A stretch of DNA of 64,000 nt from Streptomyces himalayensis subsp. himalayensis (GTDB taxonomy: Bacteria; Actinomycetota; Actinomycetes; Streptomycetales; Streptomycetaceae). Both the position numbers and the translations under genes were made by a program. Below are positions 61,748-64,000 of the stretch, in pieces; positions within the stretch are counted from its first letter, which is position 1; each line of letters begins with the position of its first letter. The stretch spans positions 310,001 through 374,000 of the forward strand of contig NZ_JACEHE010000006.1 in the NCBI RefSeq assembly GCF_013778455.1, in the 5' to 3' direction. The notes under the pieces are model-generated. The model worked only from the letters and a program-made list of their open reading frames with translations. It was not told the DNA's origin and searched no databases.

Positions 61748-62405
61748 ATGGGACACAGGGCATCCAACAGGGGACACACGGGATACGCGGACGGCCTGTT
61801 CGACCTCAGCGGCCGCGTGGTCCTGGTCACCGGCGGCAGCCGCGGGCTGGGGCGGGAGATGGCCTTCGGGGCGGCACGCTGCGGCGCGGACGTCGTCATC
61901 GCCTCGCGGACCTACGAGGCGTGCGTGACCACCGCAGGTGAGATCGAGAAGGAGACGGGCCGCGCCGCCCTGCCGTACGCCGTCCGCATGGGCCGCTGGG
62001 ACCAGCTGCCGGGGCTTGTGGACGCGGTGCACGAGCGCTTCGGCCGACTCGACGTGCTGGTCAACAACGCCGGAATGTCGCCGGTGTACGAGGACTTGGG
62101 CGAGGTGACGGAGAAGATGTTCGACGCCGTCGTCGCCCTCAACCTCAAGGGTCCGTTCCGCCTCTCCGTACTCGCCGGGCAGCGGATGGCCGCGGCGGGC
62201 GGCGGAGCCATCGTCAATGTCAGCTCCACCGGCTCACTGCGCCCGCGCGCCCCGATCGTGCCGTACGCGGCGGCGAAGGCGGGACTCAACGCGATGACGG
62301 AGGGCCTGGCGCACGCGTTCGGCCCCACGGTCCGCGTCAACACCCTGATGTGCGGACCCTTCGCCACCTGGGCCACCCGCCACTGGCAGGACGACCCCGA
62401 GGCCC
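61748..62405 (+). pseudogene. SDR-family dehydrogenase cut off by an IS element
   Basis: About 219 residues of an SDR remain: LVTGGSRGLGREMAFGAARC, DVLVNNAGMSPVYEDLG, catalytic Ser in IVNVSSTGSLRPRAPIVPYA and AAKAGLNAMTEGLAHAFG. The insertion sequence at 62408 removes the C-terminal substrate-binding part. The DNA after the IS does not continue the SDR, so more than a simple insertion has happened here. It is divergent from the tetR remnant, which may once have controlled it. Confidence 0.85.
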
Positions 62406-62427
62406 TAGGGCCTGTTCGGAGTTGTGA

Positions 62428-63071
62428 TCATGTGGCGGGGTGGAGGCTGCGCAACCAGATGACCGCGCCGCGCAGCTGAAGCCCCGCCATGTAGCTGTCG
62501 GGCCTCTTATCGAAGCGCGTGGCCAGCCCCCTCCAGTCCTTGATCTTGTTGATGCACCGCTCCACGGTGTTGCGCTCCTTGTACAACTCGGCGTCGTGCG
62601 AGACCGGGCGCCCGCCCCTCGCACCCTTCTTCTTCCGGTTGGCCGCCTGGTCCGCCTTCTCCGGGATGACCGCCTTGATCTTCCGTCTGCGCAGGTGGGC
62701 GCGGTTGGCTCGGGAGGAGTACGCCTTGTCGCCGGCCACGGCGCCGGGCCGGGTGCGCGGACGTCCGACCGGTCCGCGCACCCGCACCCCGGCCAGCACG
62801 GCGGAAAACTGCGGGCTGTCGGCGGCTTGCCCGGGGGTGACCACGAACGACAGCGGACGGCAGCGTCGGTCGGCCGACAGGTGAACCTTGCAGGTCAGGC
62901 CGCCGCGGGAGCGGCCCAGGGCCGCCGCCTTCAACCGCGCCCGGCGCCGGCGCCGCTGCCGGCGGCGCTCCTCGCGCTCCGGATCGGGCTCGGCCTCCTC
63001 GGCCGGGGTCACCGCCTCGGCTGCGGCCTGCCGCTTGCGCCGCTTTCGCGCCTTTCGCGTGCCCCTTTTTC
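62428..63071 (-). CDS. IS5-family transposase, second frame (orfB)
   Basis: Catalytic C-terminal part: a basic linker, LTCKVHLSADRRCRPLSFVV, the second DDE Asp in GAVAGDKAYSSRAN and the Glu in YKERNTVERCINKIKDWRGL, ending FDKRPDSYMAGLQLRGAVIW. It has no start of its own. Expression should come from a -1 ribosomal slip at the A-run (63070-63066) in orfA, where GAA AAA GGG becomes AAA AGG. Confidence 0.82.
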
Positions 63072-63452
63072 GGCCTCGGCGGCCTTCTCCAGGGCGGACA
63101 GGACCTCTTCGTCCACGACCATACCGGCCGCGTCGTGGTGAGCGCGGGCGGTGGTGGAGTCCACGCTGATCAGGGACAAGTCCGCCTGCCCGCGGCGGGC
63201 GGCTTCGGCGGTCACGGCCTCCATCACGGCGGCGAACACTCCGGCTTCGCGCCACTGGGCGAACCGGTCGTAGACCGTGGACCAGGAGCCGAACGCCTCC
63301 GGCACGTCCCGCCACGGGCTGCCGGTGCGGAACCGCCAGATGATCCCCTCCAGCTGGTCGCGCAGGTGCTCCGGATAGGGGCCGTACTGCCCGATCGGCA
63401 GGTGAGGGCGGATCAACTCCCAGTCACCATCACTCAGTTCGCGTCGCGGCAC
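63009..63452 (-). CDS. IS5-family transposase, first frame (orfA)
   Basis: A 147-aa N-terminal part: LSDGDWELIRPHLP, RDQLEGIIWRFRTGSPWRDV, PEAFGSWSTVYDRFAQWREA and the first catalytic Asp in SLISVDSTTARAHHDAAG. The last 25 residues after the slip site are probably only made when no frameshift occurs. The fusion with orfB gives the active enzyme. Confidence 0.85.
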   Translation of the reverse strand: MPRRELSDGDWELIRPHLPIGQYGPYPEHLRDQLEGIIWRFRTGSPWRDVPEAFGSWSTVYDRFAQWREAGVFAAVMEAVTAEAARRGQADLSLISVDSTTARAHHDAAGMVVDEEVLSALEKAAEAEKGARERRESGASGRPQPRR

Positions 63453-63642
63453 ACGGGTGTTCTACCAGTTCGATCGCCGTTGGCGGAAGCGATCACCGGG
63501 ACCGAGATCACGACTCCGAACAGGCCCTAACACAAAGCCGTCGGGCCCTGGTTCAGCACAGCGACTCGCGAATTCATGGACTCCGCAAGGAAGTTCACAC
63601 CCCGGATCCGAGGACACGGATGGAGGGGCGCCGTGGGTCGTC

Positions 63643-63996
63643 TCATTCCACCCGGACCAGCTCTGCGGGCGTGATGGCTATCAGACGGCAGGAAGGCATC
63701 TCCATGGGAGTCAGCCCAACGATTCGCACTGCGAATTCCCTGCCGCCATGACGAGGTAGGTAAAGGCGGCGGGGTGAGCTGGATGCAGGATAGCTGACCG
63801 TCGGCAGGTTAGAGGCGTTCCATAGTTTGCGGGCTCTGGCGTCGAGCCGCACCGTCTCAATGACTTCCTCAAGGCGCTCGTCGTGTGGCCACTGTTCCGC
63901 ATTCACCCGGAGAGCAGCAATCGTAGGAAGAGCCCAGTCCTCCTGCCAGTTGACAAGCTGCTCTCGCGCCTCCGGCCAGGTCAGCACCCATTCCAC
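63643..63996 (-). CDS. Hypothetical protein, possibly partial at its N-terminus
   Basis: About 117 residues: WPEAREQLVNWQEDWALPTI, a charged helical middle (RLEEVIETVRLDARARKLWN) and RLYLPRHGGREFAVRIVGLT near the end. No family recognised. The GTG at 63996 is at the window edge and the frame may continue beyond it. Confidence 0.5.
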   Translation of the reverse strand: MEWVLTWPEAREQLVNWQEDWALPTIAALRVNAEQWPHDERLEEVIETVRLDARARKLWNASNLPTVSYPASSSPRRLYLPRHGGREFAVRIVGLTPMEMPSCRLIAITPAELVRVE

Positions 63997-64000
63997 GACG

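Larger units (their letters stand above)
62408..63527 (-). mobile_element. Complete IS5-family insertion sequence (1120 bp)
   Basis: Terminal inverted repeats begin GGGCCTGTTCGGAGT at both ends (21 of 22 bp match, with T/C at the 16th position). The element is flanked by TA at 62406-62407 and 63528-63529, consistent with a 2-bp target duplication. It carries a two-frame transposase on the minus strand and disrupts the SDR gene at 61748. Confidence 0.9.

Noticed and set aside
1..64000. tRNA or rRNA genes and CRISPR arrays
   Set aside because: None seen on either strand on reading; a tRNAscan or CRISPR-finder run would be needed to exclude them fully.

Overview
The window reads as a piece of a Streptomyces chromosome (or a very close actinomycete). 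It is GC-rich throughout with strong GC bias at third codon positions. GTG and TTG starts and 4-bp ATGA/GTGA gene overlaps are common. Gene types are typical of the genus: IdeR/DmdR-type iron boxes, SpoIIE/HATPase regulators, an FxLD lanthipeptide locus, a mycothiol-type DinB protein and an actinomycete-type integrase. No rRNA, tRNA or CRISPR array was seen.

Layout. 0-5.3 kb: the start of xthA, a ferric-siderophore ABC importer (two permeases, ATPase, lipoprotein) with two iron boxes, and an MBL-fold hydrolase. 5.4-6.7 kb: a fused PcaD-PcaC (PcaL) protein with Ala where the nucleophilic Ser is expected. 7.2-9.4 kb: a tyrosine integrase and a decayed membrane/winged-helix gene, probably the remains of an integrative element. 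9.4-17.4 kb: an FxLD-family class I lanthipeptide locus (59-aa precursor, LanB, LanC, FxLD-type methyltransferase, plus a helical-repeat protein). 17.5-20.4 kb: an anti-sigma-like ATPase with two small Cys proteins, divergent from an XRE/TPR regulator and a GNAT acetyltransferase.

20.8-28.3 kb: a double-HTH Lrp regulator and, 7 kb away in the same orientation, a scrambled Lrp pseudogene with a matching terminator. They bracket an MBL hydrolase, an NCS1 transporter, an acyl-CoA ligase and a GAF kinase/response-regulator pair. 28.4-44.2 kb: a large leftward catabolic block. It holds an amino-acid permease, GABA aminotransferase, ureohydrolase, class III aminotransferase and two aldehyde dehydrogenases, which together would take agmatine through putrescine and GABA to succinate. 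Joined to it are a CoA-transferase, a MaoC-type hydratase, a CitE-type lyase, a P450, a [2Fe-2S] reductase, a DinB-like isomerase and an SDR. Divergent from this block is a guanidinium exporter (gdx) behind a recognisable guanidine-III riboswitch.

45-48.6 kb: an orphan AtpF-like protein and a PAS-GAF-SpoIIE-HATPase regulator. 48.9-50.4 kb: a broken alcohol dehydrogenase joined to carboxylesterase fragments. 50.7-56.6 kb: a translationally coupled hydrolase/acyl-CoA ligase/enoyl-CoA hydratase/SDR operon and its likely TetR regulator, with a shared 28-bp operator. 57.4-60.5 kb: an ArsR regulator, an aldehyde dehydrogenase and an old-yellow-enzyme reductase; an ArsR-type palindrome also occurs in front of the broken alcohol dehydrogenase. 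60.7-64 kb: a decay zone with two pseudogenes and an SDR cut by a complete IS5-family element.

The most interesting items are the FxLD lanthipeptide locus, the guanidine riboswitch/exporter beside an agmatine/GABA/P450 catabolic island, the two predicted operator pairs, and two pseudogenes that each carry a short inverted internal segment.
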